From Bacillus_BA fengqiuensis (GTDB taxonomy: Bacteria > Bacillota > Bacilli > Bacillales > Bacillaceae_H), in NCBI GenBank assembly GCA_030813035.1, contig JAUSTV010000001.1: a stretch of 64,000 nucleotides of DNA; one strand, written 5' to 3'. Position 1 is the first letter of the stretch, and each line of letters begins with the position of its first letter. Shown one piece after another: positions 24,822 to 33,557 of the stretch. Made by a program: the position numbers and the translations under genes. The notes below the pieces were generated by a model. The model searched no databases. It was given only the letters and a program-made list of their open reading frames with translations, and was not told the origin of the DNA.

Positions 24822-26441
24822 ATGATGGAAAACTCGAAACGATGGATGGCAGCTTATCCAAAAGGATACACCCATGATTTTGACATCCCGGACCATTCGC
24901 TATTTGATATGCTGAAAGAAACGGCGCAACGTTACCCTGACCGCCCTGCAACGAAATTTTATCATCATATGCTCACATATCAGCAGCTTTATCATTCGGT
25001 GCTTGCTTTTGCGGGAGCCCTTCAGACAAAAGGAATACAAAAAGGGGAACGGGTAGCGATTATGCTGCCGAATTGTCCTCATTATGTCATCGCTTATTTT
25101 GGAATTATTGCAGCGGGAGGAATTGTTACCCAAGTGAACCCGATGCTTATGGAGCGGGAGTTGGAACACATATTAACAGATTCCGGCGCCAAAAAGATGG
25201 TGCTGCTCGATTCCTTTTACCCGAAACTGCAAGCGATTCGAAACCGCACTGATATTGTTTTCACCATAACGGTCAGTTTGCAAAAACCGTTTAGACCTTC
25301 ATTGCCAGATAAAGCCTTCCAGGAATTTGTTACACCCCAACATAACTTCCAGCCTATCAAGATTGACCCGCAGCATGATATTGCCGTCCTTCAATATACG
25401 GGAGGCACCACCGGATCAGCTAAGGGAGCGATGCTTACCCACACCAATGTTCTCATTAATGCGATTCAATCATATGAAATGTTTAAACATGATATTGAAC
25501 CCGGCAAGGAAAAATGTTTAACGATCGTACCGCTTTTTCACGTGTTCGGCATGACGGCTTGTATGCATCTGTCGATTTTATGCGGAAACGAACTTCTTTT
25601 GCTTCCCCGTTTCGATTTGGAAGAAGTGCTTGAGACGATTAAACGGGAGCAGCCGACCATTTTCCCCGGGGTGCCGACGATGTATGTCGCCATTGCGAAC
25701 CATCCGCGGGCAGAAGAATATGGCATCGATTGTATCCGCATTTGCAATAGTGGAAGTGCCCCGATGCCTGTGGAGCTATTGAAGGAATTTGAGCGTAAGA
25801 CAGGTGCAAAGGTGTTAGAAGGCTATGGGTTGTCCGAAGCTTCTCCAGCAACCCATTGCAACCCGCCGTTCGCCGTTCGAAAACCGGGGACGGTTGGACT
25901 TGGTTTGCCGAAAACGGCTTACAAAATCGTCGATGTTGCCACTGGGACAAAAGAGATGCCCTGTGGTGAGCTTGGAGAAGTAATCATGAAGGGTCCGCAA
26001 GTCATGAAGGGATACTGGAATCAGCCGGAAGAAACGGCCTACGCCCTTCGAAACGGCTGGCTTTATACGGGAGACATTGGAAGAGTCGATGAAGATGGAT
26101 ATTTATCGATTGTCGATCGTAAGAAAGATATGATCATTGCCGGTGGATTCAATGTGTATCCAAGGGACATTGAAGAAGTGTTGTATGAGCATCCGGCTGT
26201 TCAAGAAGCGGTCGTCGTAGGTGTGCCTGATGAGTACAGGGGAGAAAATATTAAGGCCGTTCTCGTATTAAAAGCGGGAAAAACAGCTTCGGAAGAGGAC
26301 ATCATCTCCTATTGCCGTGAGCATCTTGCCGCTTACAAAATTCCGAGAATAGTAGAATTCCGCCCGGAGCTTCCGAAAACGAGCGTCGGGAAAATCTTGC
26401 GCCGGGCTTTACGGGAAGAGGCAGTGAACAAACAGGTGTGA
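24822..26441 (+). CDS. Long- or medium-chain fatty-acid-CoA ligase (AMP-binding)
   Basis: The 539-residue member of the ANL superfamily activates a carboxylic acid to its acyl-CoA with ATP. Motifs: P-loop YTGGTTGSAKGAMLTH, VPLFHVFGM, GYGLSEASPATHCNP, GWLYTGDIGRVDEDGYLSIVDRKKDMI and the C-terminal lysine in PKTSVGKILRR. It resembles LcfA/YngI-type ligases. AAGGGGG precedes ATG 24822. It stands 97 bases after the hydratase genes and is probably in the same pathway. The chain-length preference cannot be read from the sequence. Confidence 0.93.
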   Translation: MMENSKRWMAAYPKGYTHDFDIPDHSLFDMLKETAQRYPDRPATKFYHHMLTYQQLYHSVLAFAGALQTKGIQKGERVAIMLPNCPHYVIAYFGIIAAGGIVTQVNPMLMERELEHILTDSGAKKMVLLDSFYPKLQAIRNRTDIVFTITVSLQKPFRPSLPDKAFQEFVTPQHNFQPIKIDPQHDIAVLQYTGGTTGSAKGAMLTHTNVLINAIQSYEMFKHDIEPGKEKCLTIVPLFHVFGMTACMHLSILCGNELLLLPRFDLEEVLETIKREQPTIFPGVPTMYVAIANHPRAEEYGIDCIRICNSGSAPMPVELLKEFERKTGAKVLEGYGLSEASPATHCNPPFAVRKPGTVGLGLPKTAYKIVDVATGTKEMPCGELGEVIMKGPQVMKGYWNQPEETAYALRNGWLYTGDIGRVDEDGYLSIVDRKKDMIIAGGFNVYPRDIEEVLYEHPAVQEAVVVGVPDEYRGENIKAVLVLKAGKTASEEDIISYCREHLAAYKIPRIVEFRPELPKTSVGKILRRALREEAVNKQV

Positions 26442-26499
26442 AACGATCGTATGCACTTATGCAGGTAATAAGCTGCAAATAAAGAAGACTTTTACAAGC

Positions 26500-26718
26500 G
26501 TGAGATGGTATTTGATAAGAGCAAAGGGGGAAAAATGGTGCACGAAGGTCGGCAATACAAGCTTTACGATTTCCCATGAGATTGTGGATGATCAAACGGA
26601 AGCCCTTATTGCAAGGGGAGAAGCCGTCATTGTTTATTTTAACTTTGACACCCAAAAAAGCGAACCGATTCCGGAAACGATTAAACAATTTCTGCAAGGC
26701 TATATGACAGCGGTTTGA
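26500..26718 (+). pseudogene. Truncated 4HBT acyl-CoA thioesterase (C-terminal half)
   Basis: The reading frame gives KVGNTSFTISHEIVDDQTEA and VIVYFNFDTQKSEPIPETIK, which match the C-terminal strands of YbgC/4HBT hot-dog thioesterases. The N-terminal half with the catalytic Asp (FxDTDxxGHxNN) is missing, and the first codons show no homology. A better ribosome-binding site near 26522 leads only to a 14-codon frame. Most likely a 5'-deleted gene that once belonged to the acyl-CoA cluster. Confidence 0.6.
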
Positions 26719-26741
26719 TATTGAATTCTTTTAATAAAGAA

Positions 26742-26790
26742 AGCGAGACAATCGGGAGTTGGTTGATCACCGATTGTCTCGCTGTTTTGT
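26742..26790 (+). terminator. Terminator after the acyl-CoA cluster
   Basis: AGCGAGACAATCGG (26742-26755) pairs with CCGATTGTCTCGCT (26770-26783), followed by GTTTTGTTTG. Confidence 0.85.
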
Positions 26791-26832
26791 TTGTATGGTT
26801 CAGCATATGCCTGTAAAACGCATATATGTTAA

Positions 26833-27043
26833 GAGGTTGTTCAAAAAGTCCGGGAAAAATGACCGTCGAAATTGCTTGTACAGGACGTACTGATCCGACG
26901 TTCGCCACAGGACGTGGCGGTTCTTAGTCGGGCGGCGTCAGCTTGTCTCTACGCTACTCACGTATTAACAGCATACGCTCCGTTGCTCGTGACGGCGCTT
27001 CCTTGAACTTCTCGGTCCTTTTTGTCCTCCTTTTTAAACACAT
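26833..27043 (+). mobile_element. Non-coding MITE-like element (211 bp) with 9-bp flanking repeats
   Basis: A structured sequence begins GAGGTTGTTCAAAAAGTCCG and ends with a partly complementary GGTCCTTTTTGTCCTCCTTT. The flanks carry the direct repeat ATATGTTAA at 26824-26832 and 27044-27052. Inner palindromes such as GCCACAGGACGTGGC occur. It encodes nothing plausible. It is unrelated to the element at 12.5 and 48.3 kb. The ends are inferred from the flanking repeats. Confidence 0.6.
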
Positions 27044-27053
27044 ATGTTAAAAT

Positions 27054-27329
27054 TTATAGAAATTTTCGGTGCGGTTTGACATATCGTTTCAATTCGGACA
27101 TTAACAATCGGCGCAGGGCAGCATTCGAGACGGCTTCCGCCATGTCTGATACGGAAGGGAAAATGCCGAATTGATTAAACTTCACTCGAATGGGTCCCTC
27201 AAACAAAAGGTGCTGTTCATTTTTAATCGTCGTTGCTACCCGAATTTCCTTCGTGCCTGCTTCATCGATGGTAGAAGGATAATTATCGAGAATATGAAAC
27301 TTAAATGTATACGTGTCATCACGATTCAT
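27054..27329 (-). CDS. Hypothetical protein, 91 residues
   Basis: A minus-strand gene with AAGGAG before the ATG at 27329 encodes a soluble protein starting MNRDDTYTFKFHILDNYPST. It has a beta-rich middle (TKEIRVATTIKNEQHLLFEG) and a basic C-terminus. I recognise no family. Its 3' end is adjacent to the MITE-like element. It lies convergent to the acyl-CoA cluster and downstream of the LysR gene on the same strand, about 95 bases apart. Confidence 0.6.
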   Translation of the reverse strand: MNRDDTYTFKFHILDNYPSTIDEAGTKEIRVATTIKNEQHLLFEGPIRVKFNQFGIFPSVSDMAEAVSNAALRRLLMSELKRYVKPHRKFL

Positions 27330-27423
27330 GTCTTTGATCTCCTTGTTCGAGTTGATTGATATATTTACCGGGAAATATATTCTGAATTTTAAAAAAATAT
27401 TTTCCTCCCTTGTAAATGCGTGA

Positions 27424-28314
27424 TTAAGATCGTACTCTGTCCATCGTCGTTAGATATTCCAATAATTTTTTGACGGCAAAGGATACGTATCCGTCCTTTT
27501 TGGTGATGATGCCCAACTCCCACATGGGAATCGTGTCCACAAAAGGAATGGCTTTAATGTTGGGATGATTCAGCTTATTGTAGATCGACTTTGGGAGAAT
27601 GGTAATACCTAAATCCGCCGATACAAGTTCGATAATTAAATCCCATTGCGAGCTTTTATAAGAAATGGCTGGATCGAAGCCGGCATTGCGGCATTCTTGG
27701 ATGATTCGGTCATGTAAAGCAAAACTATTGCTGAACAAAATAAACTTCTCATTATGCAGCTCATGCAAAGAAACGGAGTCCCGGTCGGCAAGAGGATGAT
27801 TCATGTTTGTATAAAGGATGAATTCCTCTGTTATAAAAGGATAAACGGAAAACTTCTGATGATCGGCAGGCAGCACGATGATTCCCAAATCCACTTTTCC
27901 ATCTTCTACGGCAGTGGTAATATGCTTTGCGCCATGCTCGACCAATTCCAGTGTAATGTTCGGATATTGCTCATGAAACTCTTTGGCGATAAGAGGGAAA
28001 AACAGGGTTCCAATCAATGGAGGAATCCCGATTTTAATTTCCCCGGTCGGAAGGTTCATCAAATCATCCAGCAGGGCGGTAAGGTCTTGGATTGTGCTGA
28101 ACACTTTAACTCCCTGATTATATACAATTTTCCCTGCATCGGTTAGTTTTAATTCCCGTCCAGATCGGTCAAAAAGCTCTACACCCAGTTCCTCTTCCAA
28201 TCTTTTTACCGCCTTGCTTAAAGCGGGCTGCGATAAATGAATGGCTGATGAGGCTTTCGTAAAATTCCTTTGGTTCGCCACTTCCATAAAATGTCTCAAA
28301 TCTCTAATATCCAA
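27424..28314 (-). CDS. LysR-family transcriptional regulator
   Basis: The 296-residue protein has an N-terminal winged helix-turn-helix (FMEVANQRNFTKASSAIHLS and QPALSKAVKRLEEELGVELF) and a LysR substrate-binding domain (GEIKIGIPPLIGTLFFPLI). It resembles the CidR/YwbI/CynR group more than CitR. It is transcribed away from scoAB-citA, so it is a candidate regulator of that operon. The divergent 440-base region holds hairpins and a cre site. The effector is unknown. Confidence 0.9.
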   Translation of the reverse strand: MDIRDLRHFMEVANQRNFTKASSAIHLSQPALSKAVKRLEEELGVELFDRSGRELKLTDAGKIVYNQGVKVFSTIQDLTALLDDLMNLPTGEIKIGIPPLIGTLFFPLIAKEFHEQYPNITLELVEHGAKHITTAVEDGKVDLGIIVLPADHQKFSVYPFITEEFILYTNMNHPLADRDSVSLHELHNEKFILFSNSFALHDRIIQECRNAGFDPAISYKSSQWDLIIELVSADLGITILPKSIYNKLNHPNIKAIPFVDTIPMWELGIITKKDGYVSFAVKKLLEYLTTMDRVRS

Positions 28315-28476
28315 TGGAAAATCCCCCTATATCGTTTCACTAAATTTTTCAATGTGATTTTTGGTCATTTACATAAATTAAGGTCTCTGTGTTGTTTCCA
28401 TTTCAACATGCCCACAAGGTTCTCAACTGTTTTGCTAACGGCTGTTATTCTTTTGATATTTTTCATGTCCTTATGT

Positions 28477-28557
28477 ATGCAGTAGGAAAGGGCCCGCAAG
28501 GGCCTTCCCTACTGCATACTCTCGTCATCGGGCATTTTTGCCCGATGACGAGAGTAT
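28477..28557. repeat. Two back-to-back strong hairpins in the LysR-scoA intergenic region
   Basis: The first stem joins ATGCAGTAGG-AAAGGGCC to GGGCCTT-CCCTACTGCAT (28477-28517). The second is a perfect stem ATACTCTCGTCATCGGGC (28516-28533) with GCCCGATGACGAGAGTAT (28540-28557). No T-run follows either arm. The twin layout is like that at 57.5 kb. Confidence 0.75.
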
Positions 28558-28689
28558 GAATGTAATTCATACTATTCATTCCTTTTATTCATTTTACTTA
28601 TATTAGAATGTTCTGTAAACTTTTAAGCAAGGAATACATGAGAAACAACAGGATGTTATTCACAAAAAAGATAGCTTAAACATTCATAT

Positions 28690-28705
28690 TTGTAAGCGTT
28701 AACAC
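28690..28705 (+). promoter_or_regulatory. CcpA catabolite-responsive element (cre) upstream of scoA
   Basis: TGTAAGCGTTAACA (28691-28704) fits the cre consensus TGWAANCGNTNWCA at every position. It lies 49 bases before the scoA start. Repression of scoAB-citA by CcpA in the presence of preferred sugars is expected. Confidence 0.75.
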
Positions 28706-28752
28706 TATTTTTAAAATAGATAACCATTTTAAAAGAATGAAAGGGGATTTCC

Positions 28753-29454
28753 ATGAAAACAGTCTGCACTTCTTTTGTTGAAGCAGTAAAGGACATTCAA
28801 GACGGATCAACGATTATGGTAGGGGGATTCGGTTTATGCGGTATCCCGGAAAATCTCATCTTGGCACTTGTGGAGACAGGCGTAAAAGACTTGACGGTTA
28901 TTTCCAATAACTGCGGGGTTGATGAATGGGGACTTGGGCTATTGCTTAAGAACAAACAAATCAAGAAAATGATCAGCTCTTATGTTGGAGAGAACAAGGA
29001 ATTTGAACGTCAAGTATTACAAGGGGAACTGGAAGTAGAACTTGTGCCGCAGGGAACTTTAGCGGAAAAAATTCGTGCAGGCGGTGCCGGGATTCCTGCT
29101 TTTTATACGCCGGCCGGGGTTGGGACGCCGATTGCGGAAGGAAAAGAAATACGCACATTTGACGGGAAGGAATACCTTTTAGAACGTGCGCTAAAAGCGG
29201 ATTTCAGTTTAGTCCGCGCGGTTAAAGGGGATAAAATGGGGAATCTCATTTACAACAAAACCGCACAAAATTTTAATCCGATGATTGCTGCTGCCGGAAG
29301 AGTGACGATTGCAGAAGTGGAAGAATTAGTGGAAATCGGTTCTTTAGATCCGCAATCCATCCATACTCCAAGCGTTTACGTGCAGCGCTTGATCGAAGGG
29401 AAACAACAAAAGAAAATCGAACGTGTAACTACTCGTGAAGCAGGGGTGAGATAA
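28753..29454 (+). CDS. scoA: 3-oxoacid (succinyl-) CoA transferase subunit A
   Basis: The 233-residue class I CoA-transferase alpha subunit carries GGFGLCGIPENLI, ISNNCGVDEWGLG and GGAGIPAFYTPAG. With ScoB it moves CoA from succinyl-CoA to acetoacetate, allowing use of ketone bodies and PHB-derived acids. GAAAGGGG precedes ATG 28753. scoB starts directly after its stop codon. A PHB-depolymerase-like gene downstream fits this pathway. Confidence 0.94.
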   Translation: MKTVCTSFVEAVKDIQDGSTIMVGGFGLCGIPENLILALVETGVKDLTVISNNCGVDEWGLGLLLKNKQIKKMISSYVGENKEFERQVLQGELEVELVPQGTLAEKIRAGGAGIPAFYTPAGVGTPIAEGKEIRTFDGKEYLLERALKADFSLVRAVKGDKMGNLIYNKTAQNFNPMIAAAGRVTIAEVEELVEIGSLDPQSIHTPSVYVQRLIEGKQQKKIERVTTREAGVR

Positions 29455-30132
29455 ATGACGTCAAAATTGAATGATAAAGGGCTTGTGAGAGAAAAAATCG
29501 CGAAAAGAGCAGAAAAGGAAATTCAAGACGGTTTTTACGTCAATCTTGGAATCGGGATGCCGACACTTGTAGCCAATTATATAAGCGATAACAAACAGGT
29601 TGTTTTGCAATCGGAAAACGGACTGCTTGGGATCGGGCCGTATCCGACGAAAGAAGAAGTCGATGCGGATTTGATCAATGCCGGTAAAGAAACGGTCACC
29701 GTTATTCCGGGAGCCTCTTATTTCGACAGCGCCGAATCTTTTGCCATGATTCGCGGCGGTCACATCGACATTGCGATTTTGGGCGGAATGGAAGTATCGG
29801 AAACAGGTGACCTGGCAAACTGGATGATTCCCGGAAAAATGATTAAAGGGATGGGCGGAGCGATGGATCTTGTTCACGGAGCCCGCAAAATCATTGTCAT
29901 CATGGATCATACGAATAAAAACGGCGAATCGAAAATTTTGAAACAGTGTACGCTTCCTCTTACAGGAAAAGGGGTTGTCAACAGAATCATTACCGATATG
30001 GCTGTGATTGACGTAACCGACAACGGGCTGGAACTTGTTGAGGTAGTGGAAGGCTATACGGTCGAAGAAGTCGTAAACGCGACCGAAGCAAAATTGACCG
30101 TAAGAGATGACGTAAAATTGGAAGCGTATTAA
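29455..30132 (+). CDS. scoB: 3-oxoacid CoA transferase subunit B
   Basis: The 225-residue beta subunit has YVNLGIGMPTLVANY and the active-site glutamate in QSENGLLGIGPYP. GGHIDIAILGGMEVSETGDL is characteristic. The ATG follows the scoA stop with no gap, so the subunits are made in equal amounts. A terminator follows, then citA. Confidence 0.94.
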   Translation: MTSKLNDKGLVREKIAKRAEKEIQDGFYVNLGIGMPTLVANYISDNKQVVLQSENGLLGIGPYPTKEEVDADLINAGKETVTVIPGASYFDSAESFAMIRGGHIDIAILGGMEVSETGDLANWMIPGKMIKGMGGAMDLVHGARKIIVIMDHTNKNGESKILKQCTLPLTGKGVVNRIITDMAVIDVTDNGLELVEVVEGYTVEEVVNATEAKLTVRDDVKLEAY

Positions 30133-30164
30133 TTTCCGGCATGCCTTCATAACTTCATTGTTTT

Positions 30165-30223
30165 AAAAGCCTTGCATGATCGTTTTGAATGAAAATGACC
30201 AATCGGCTGTGCAAGGCTTTTCT
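30165..30223 (+). terminator. Terminator after scoB
   Basis: AAAAGCCTTGCA (30165-30176) pairs with TGCAAGGCTTTT (30210-30221), with T and C residues after it. Confidence 0.75.
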
Positions 30224-30310
30224 TCTACATAATCCACCATTCCCATTTAACACTTTTCATTGTTTTTACCGAGAAAAAAATAGATCCTTACAGGAAAAGG
30301 AGAGATCCAT

Positions 30311-31411
30311 ATGACGTATACAAAGGGATTAGAAGGAATTGTTGCGGCTGAAACGAAGGTTGGCCATGTTGATGGAGAGAAAGGCCAGCTTATTTATAGA
30401 GGGCACTGGGCAAAAGACTTGGCTATCCATTACACATTTGAGGAAGTCGCTTATTTAATTTGGCATGATAGTCTGCCAAACAGCAAGGAGCTGGCGGAGT
30501 TAAAAGAACGCATGAAGAAGGAGAGGGAATTGCCTTCGTATATTCTGACCATCATGGATAACCTGCCTCAAAATACGGAATCGATGAGTGTATTGAGAAC
30601 ATGCATCTCGGCTCTTGGCGACTCATCTTATTCATGGCCTCCGACGATCGATCAGGCGATTAAACTAACGTCCATTACACCAACGATCATCGCTTATTGG
30701 TTCCGGAAACAAAATGGATTGGCCTACATCGAACCGAATGAAAATCTTGATCATGTCGCGAACTATATGTATATGATTACAGGTGAGGTTCCAAATCAAA
30801 ACTCTGTCAAATCGTTAAGCGCTTACTTTGTATTAACGATCGAACATGGCATGAACGCTTCTACCTTTTCATCGAGAGTCGTTTCGTCAACAGAATCGGA
30901 TATGGTGTCAGCCATCTGTGCATCCATTGGTGCCATGAAAGGGCCTCTTCACGGCGGGGCGCCATCAGGCGTCATCGATATGTTAGAGGAAATCGGCTCA
31001 GAGGACAATATCGAGCCGTGGGTGAGAGAGAAATTGGAAAACGGACAAAAAATCATGGGGTTCGGCCACAGGGTATATAAAACACATGATCCACGTGCAG
31101 AAGCTCTGAAAGTCGTATCGCAACAAATTGCCGGAAGCGATAATTGGTTCAAATTGATTTTGCAAATCGAAGAAGTAACATTGAAGCTTTTGAATGAGTA
31201 TAAGCCAGGCAGAGAAATTTATACGAACGTTGAATATTTTGCGGCTGCCGTCATGAAATCCATTAACTTGCCGGCTGATTTATTCACACCTACTTTCACG
31301 GCGAGCCGGATTGTAGGCTGGACGGCACATGTACTGGAACAATCAGAGGACAATCGAATTTACCGTCCGCAATCCCATTATACGGGTTTAATTCCGGAAG
31401 CGGTGAAGTAA
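30311..31411 (+). CDS. citA: Citrate synthase (CitA type)
   Basis: The 366-residue protein is close in length and sequence to B. subtilis CitA. It has the HVDGEKGQLIYRGHWAKDLA segment, MSVLRTCISALG, the catalytic histidines in GPLHGGAPSG and GFGHRVYKTHDPRAEAL, and PTFTASRIVGW near the end. It condenses acetyl-CoA (possibly propionyl-CoA) with oxaloacetate. AAAAGGAGAG precedes ATG 30311. Its place after scoAB suggests acetyl-CoA from acid catabolism enters the TCA or methylcitrate cycle here. Confidence 0.92.
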   Translation: MTYTKGLEGIVAAETKVGHVDGEKGQLIYRGHWAKDLAIHYTFEEVAYLIWHDSLPNSKELAELKERMKKERELPSYILTIMDNLPQNTESMSVLRTCISALGDSSYSWPPTIDQAIKLTSITPTIIAYWFRKQNGLAYIEPNENLDHVANYMYMITGEVPNQNSVKSLSAYFVLTIEHGMNASTFSSRVVSSTESDMVSAICASIGAMKGPLHGGAPSGVIDMLEEIGSEDNIEPWVREKLENGQKIMGFGHRVYKTHDPRAEALKVVSQQIAGSDNWFKLILQIEEVTLKLLNEYKPGREIYTNVEYFAAAVMKSINLPADLFTPTFTASRIVGWTAHVLEQSEDNRIYRPQSHYTGLIPEAVK

Positions 31412-31433
31412 GCCTCTGATCAACGAATAAACG

Positions 31434-31486
31434 ACAAGGATGTGATAAGAGCTAGATGAAAAGCTCTTGCCACATCCTTGTTTTAT
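31434..31486 (+). terminator. Terminator after citA
   Basis: ACAAGGATGTG (31434-31444) with an inner AGAGCT/AAGCTCT pairs with CACATCCTTGT, then TTTATT. Confidence 0.85.
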
Positions 31487-31722
31487 TGAGGGGAAGAAAG
31501 GATGAAGCGTTTTCATATCTATTGACTCCGGCAGAGGGGTACCGAATATATTATGTATAGGAAGAGAAGACCGTCAGCTTATCATGACAGGGGATTGGAG
31601 CAGTTCAAAAGGTTTTGAAAGCGGAATGCAGTATAATATTTAGAAGAAGACTCTGGACTGTGCTTTGCACAAACATAAAAAAGGGGAATTCTTTTAAAGG
31701 TTCGTTAAAAGGAGGGAGAGAC
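31487..31722 (+). other. Leader/promoter region of the esterase gene, no gene seen
   Basis: A possible promoter is TTGACT (31522-31527) with TATATT (31547-31552), spaced 19 bases, which is suboptimal. The frame continues upstream of the esterase start to 31615 but has no ribosome-binding site there. Confidence 0.35.
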
Positions 31723-32805
31723 ATGGGGATATCTGTATTTTCCCACAGCCATCATAAAATGGCACGGGCCGATGGTACCGGCGGAGATGGCATGAATGAA
31801 AAGGCCGGCATGTTTCTGCAAGATTCATATCGAGGAAAACGGTACAAATGGTTTGTTCCGAGCGGTTATGATCCAAACTGTCCCGTCCCTTTAGTGGTCA
31901 TGCTGCATGGTTGTACACAAAACGCGGATGACTTTGCGGCCGGTACAAGAATGAATGAATTGGCCGAGGAGAATATGTTCATCGTGTTATATCCCGAGCA
32001 ATCGTTTACAGGAAACTATAATAAATGTTGGAACTGGTTTCGGCCTGTCAACCAGCAAAGGGGAAAAGGGGAGCCTGCCATCATCGCGGGAATGGTAGAA
32101 AAGATCAAGAACCGCTATGCCATTGACGAAAACCGCATCTTTGCGGCAGGACTGTCGGCGGGAGGAGCGATGAGCGTCATTTTGGGCGTCACGTATCCCG
32201 ACCTTTTTGCCGGTATCGGGGTATGTGCCGGGCTTGAATATAAAGCGGCGCGGCATGTAATGGGCGCTTATACGGCGATGGCCAAGGGAGGCCCAAATCC
32301 CATTCAACAGGGAAGAAAAGCATATGACGAAATGGGGACGCATGCCGCTGTGATGCCTGTTATCGTCTTCCATGGAGATCATGACGGTACGGTGACACTG
32401 AAAAATGCGGACCAGGTCATTACCCAATGGGCGGTCACGAATGATTTGGCACAAGATGGTCAATTGACGGGCTGGCTGGATGACCAGGCCGATGGTATCA
32501 TGACAGGGCATGTGCCGGAGGGCCGAGAGTATCAACACTATCTATATGAAAATGATGACGGCAAAGTCATGATGGAAAAATTCATCGTAGCCGGTATGGG
32601 CCATGCGTGGCCGGGAGGGAGCCCTAAAGGCAGTTACACCGATTCGAAGGGGCCGGATGCGAGCCGAATCATGTGGGAATTTTTCATGAGCCATACAATG
32701 GACAAAGAAGTCAGCGGGAAACAGGCATGCCATGCAGAAGACAAGAAGCCCTGGTGGCAAAAACTATATGATTTTTGTTTGAAAAAAGCCCGCATCAAAG
32801 AATGA
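31723..32805 (+). CDS. PHB-depolymerase-family esterase (intracellular)
   Basis: The 360-residue alpha/beta hydrolase of the esterase-PHB depolymerase family has VVMLHGCTQNADDFAAGTRM (oxyanion region), the nucleophile box AAGLSAGGAMS, an aspartate in FHGDHDGTV and a histidine in MGHAWPGG. There is no signal peptide, so it acts inside the cell on polyhydroxybutyrate-like or short-chain esters. ATG 31723 is chosen because AAAAGGAGGGAG precedes it. Next to scoAB-citA it may feed 3-hydroxyacids into that route. Confidence 0.88.
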   Translation: MGISVFSHSHHKMARADGTGGDGMNEKAGMFLQDSYRGKRYKWFVPSGYDPNCPVPLVVMLHGCTQNADDFAAGTRMNELAEENMFIVLYPEQSFTGNYNKCWNWFRPVNQQRGKGEPAIIAGMVEKIKNRYAIDENRIFAAGLSAGGAMSVILGVTYPDLFAGIGVCAGLEYKAARHVMGAYTAMAKGGPNPIQQGRKAYDEMGTHAAVMPVIVFHGDHDGTVTLKNADQVITQWAVTNDLAQDGQLTGWLDDQADGIMTGHVPEGREYQHYLYENDDGKVMMEKFIVAGMGHAWPGGSPKGSYTDSKGPDASRIMWEFFMSHTMDKEVSGKQACHAEDKKPWWQKLYDFCLKKARIKE

Positions 32806-32939
32806 AGGAAGCTTTCAACCGGGAGACATGAGATTGTGAACATTTTAGCTCAAATGAGGCAAAGCCATTGTTTAATAAAGGTGAACAAACTATAGTGGAG
32901 GTATGTGAATTTTTCACGAGAATGTAGAGGAGGTTTACT

Positions 32940-33491
32940 ATGAACAACACGATCCAGACACCTAAGAATAATCGCAACTACACGCCTCTTGTCGTCGGTC
33001 TTTCCATTGTCGTCAATGCTATCATTCTATTATTGTTTTTTTCGCCGATTGGCTATCGCGGGGAAGTCACGTTTGATTTGACGATCTTTCCAAGAATAAA
33101 CGCGGTGTTGAACAGCTTTACGTTCATCTTTTTATGTGCGGCTTTGTACGCGATCAAAAAGAAAAACATTACCGTCCATAAGCGCTTCATCTTTGCTGCT
33201 TTTACGACGACGCTGCTGTTTTGCGTATCGTATCTTTCTTATCATTATTTATCCACTGAAACGACGCGCTACGGCGGAGAAGGGGTTTTACGTTCCGTTT
33301 ATTTCTTCATCTTGATTACGCATAGTGTATTAGCAGCTCTTATCGTTCCGCTTGCGTTATTTTCGCTTATTTGGGGTGTGACCAATCAAGTGGAAAAACA
33401 TCGTAAAATCGTCCGCTGGAGCATGCCGATTTGGCTTTATGTCAGCTTTACCGGTGTTCTCGTCTATTTAATGATCTCGCCGTATTATTAA
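32940..33491 (+). CDS. DUF420 membrane protein (YozB-like)
   Basis: The 183-residue polytopic protein has about five helices. Histidines in VHKRFIFAAFTTTL, YHYL and HSVLAALIVPLAL are typical of DUF420 and suggest haem or copper-related redox membrane function near terminal oxidases, though that role is not proven. AGAGGAGG precedes ATG 32940. It stands alone and shares a bidirectional terminator with kimA. Confidence 0.88.
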   Translation: MNNTIQTPKNNRNYTPLVVGLSIVVNAIILLLFFSPIGYRGEVTFDLTIFPRINAVLNSFTFIFLCAALYAIKKKNITVHKRFIFAAFTTTLLFCVSYLSYHYLSTETTRYGGEGVLRSVYFFILITHSVLAALIVPLALFSLIWGVTNQVEKHRKIVRWSMPIWLYVSFTGVLVYLMISPYY

Positions 33492-33500
33492 GAAAAGCGC

Positions 33501-33538
33501 AAGGAAAAAGACCGAGTTTTGTCTCGGTCTTTTTCCTT
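33501..33538. terminator. Bidirectional terminator between DUF420 and kimA
   Basis: AAGGAAAAAGACCGAG (33501-33516) pairs perfectly with CTCGGTCTTTTTCCTT (33523-33538). T-rich arms on both strands serve the two convergent genes. Confidence 0.9.
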
Positions 33539-33557
33539 ATAAATACTTTAACCATTT

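Noticed and set aside
29461..30150. A 229-codon minus-strand frame covering scoB
   Set aside because: It mirrors scoB codon structure and has no homology or site; scoB itself is certain.
32634..32977. Minus-strand frames between the esterase and DUF420 genes
   Set aside because: They are antisense to the esterase end and to the DUF420 leader; no site or domain.
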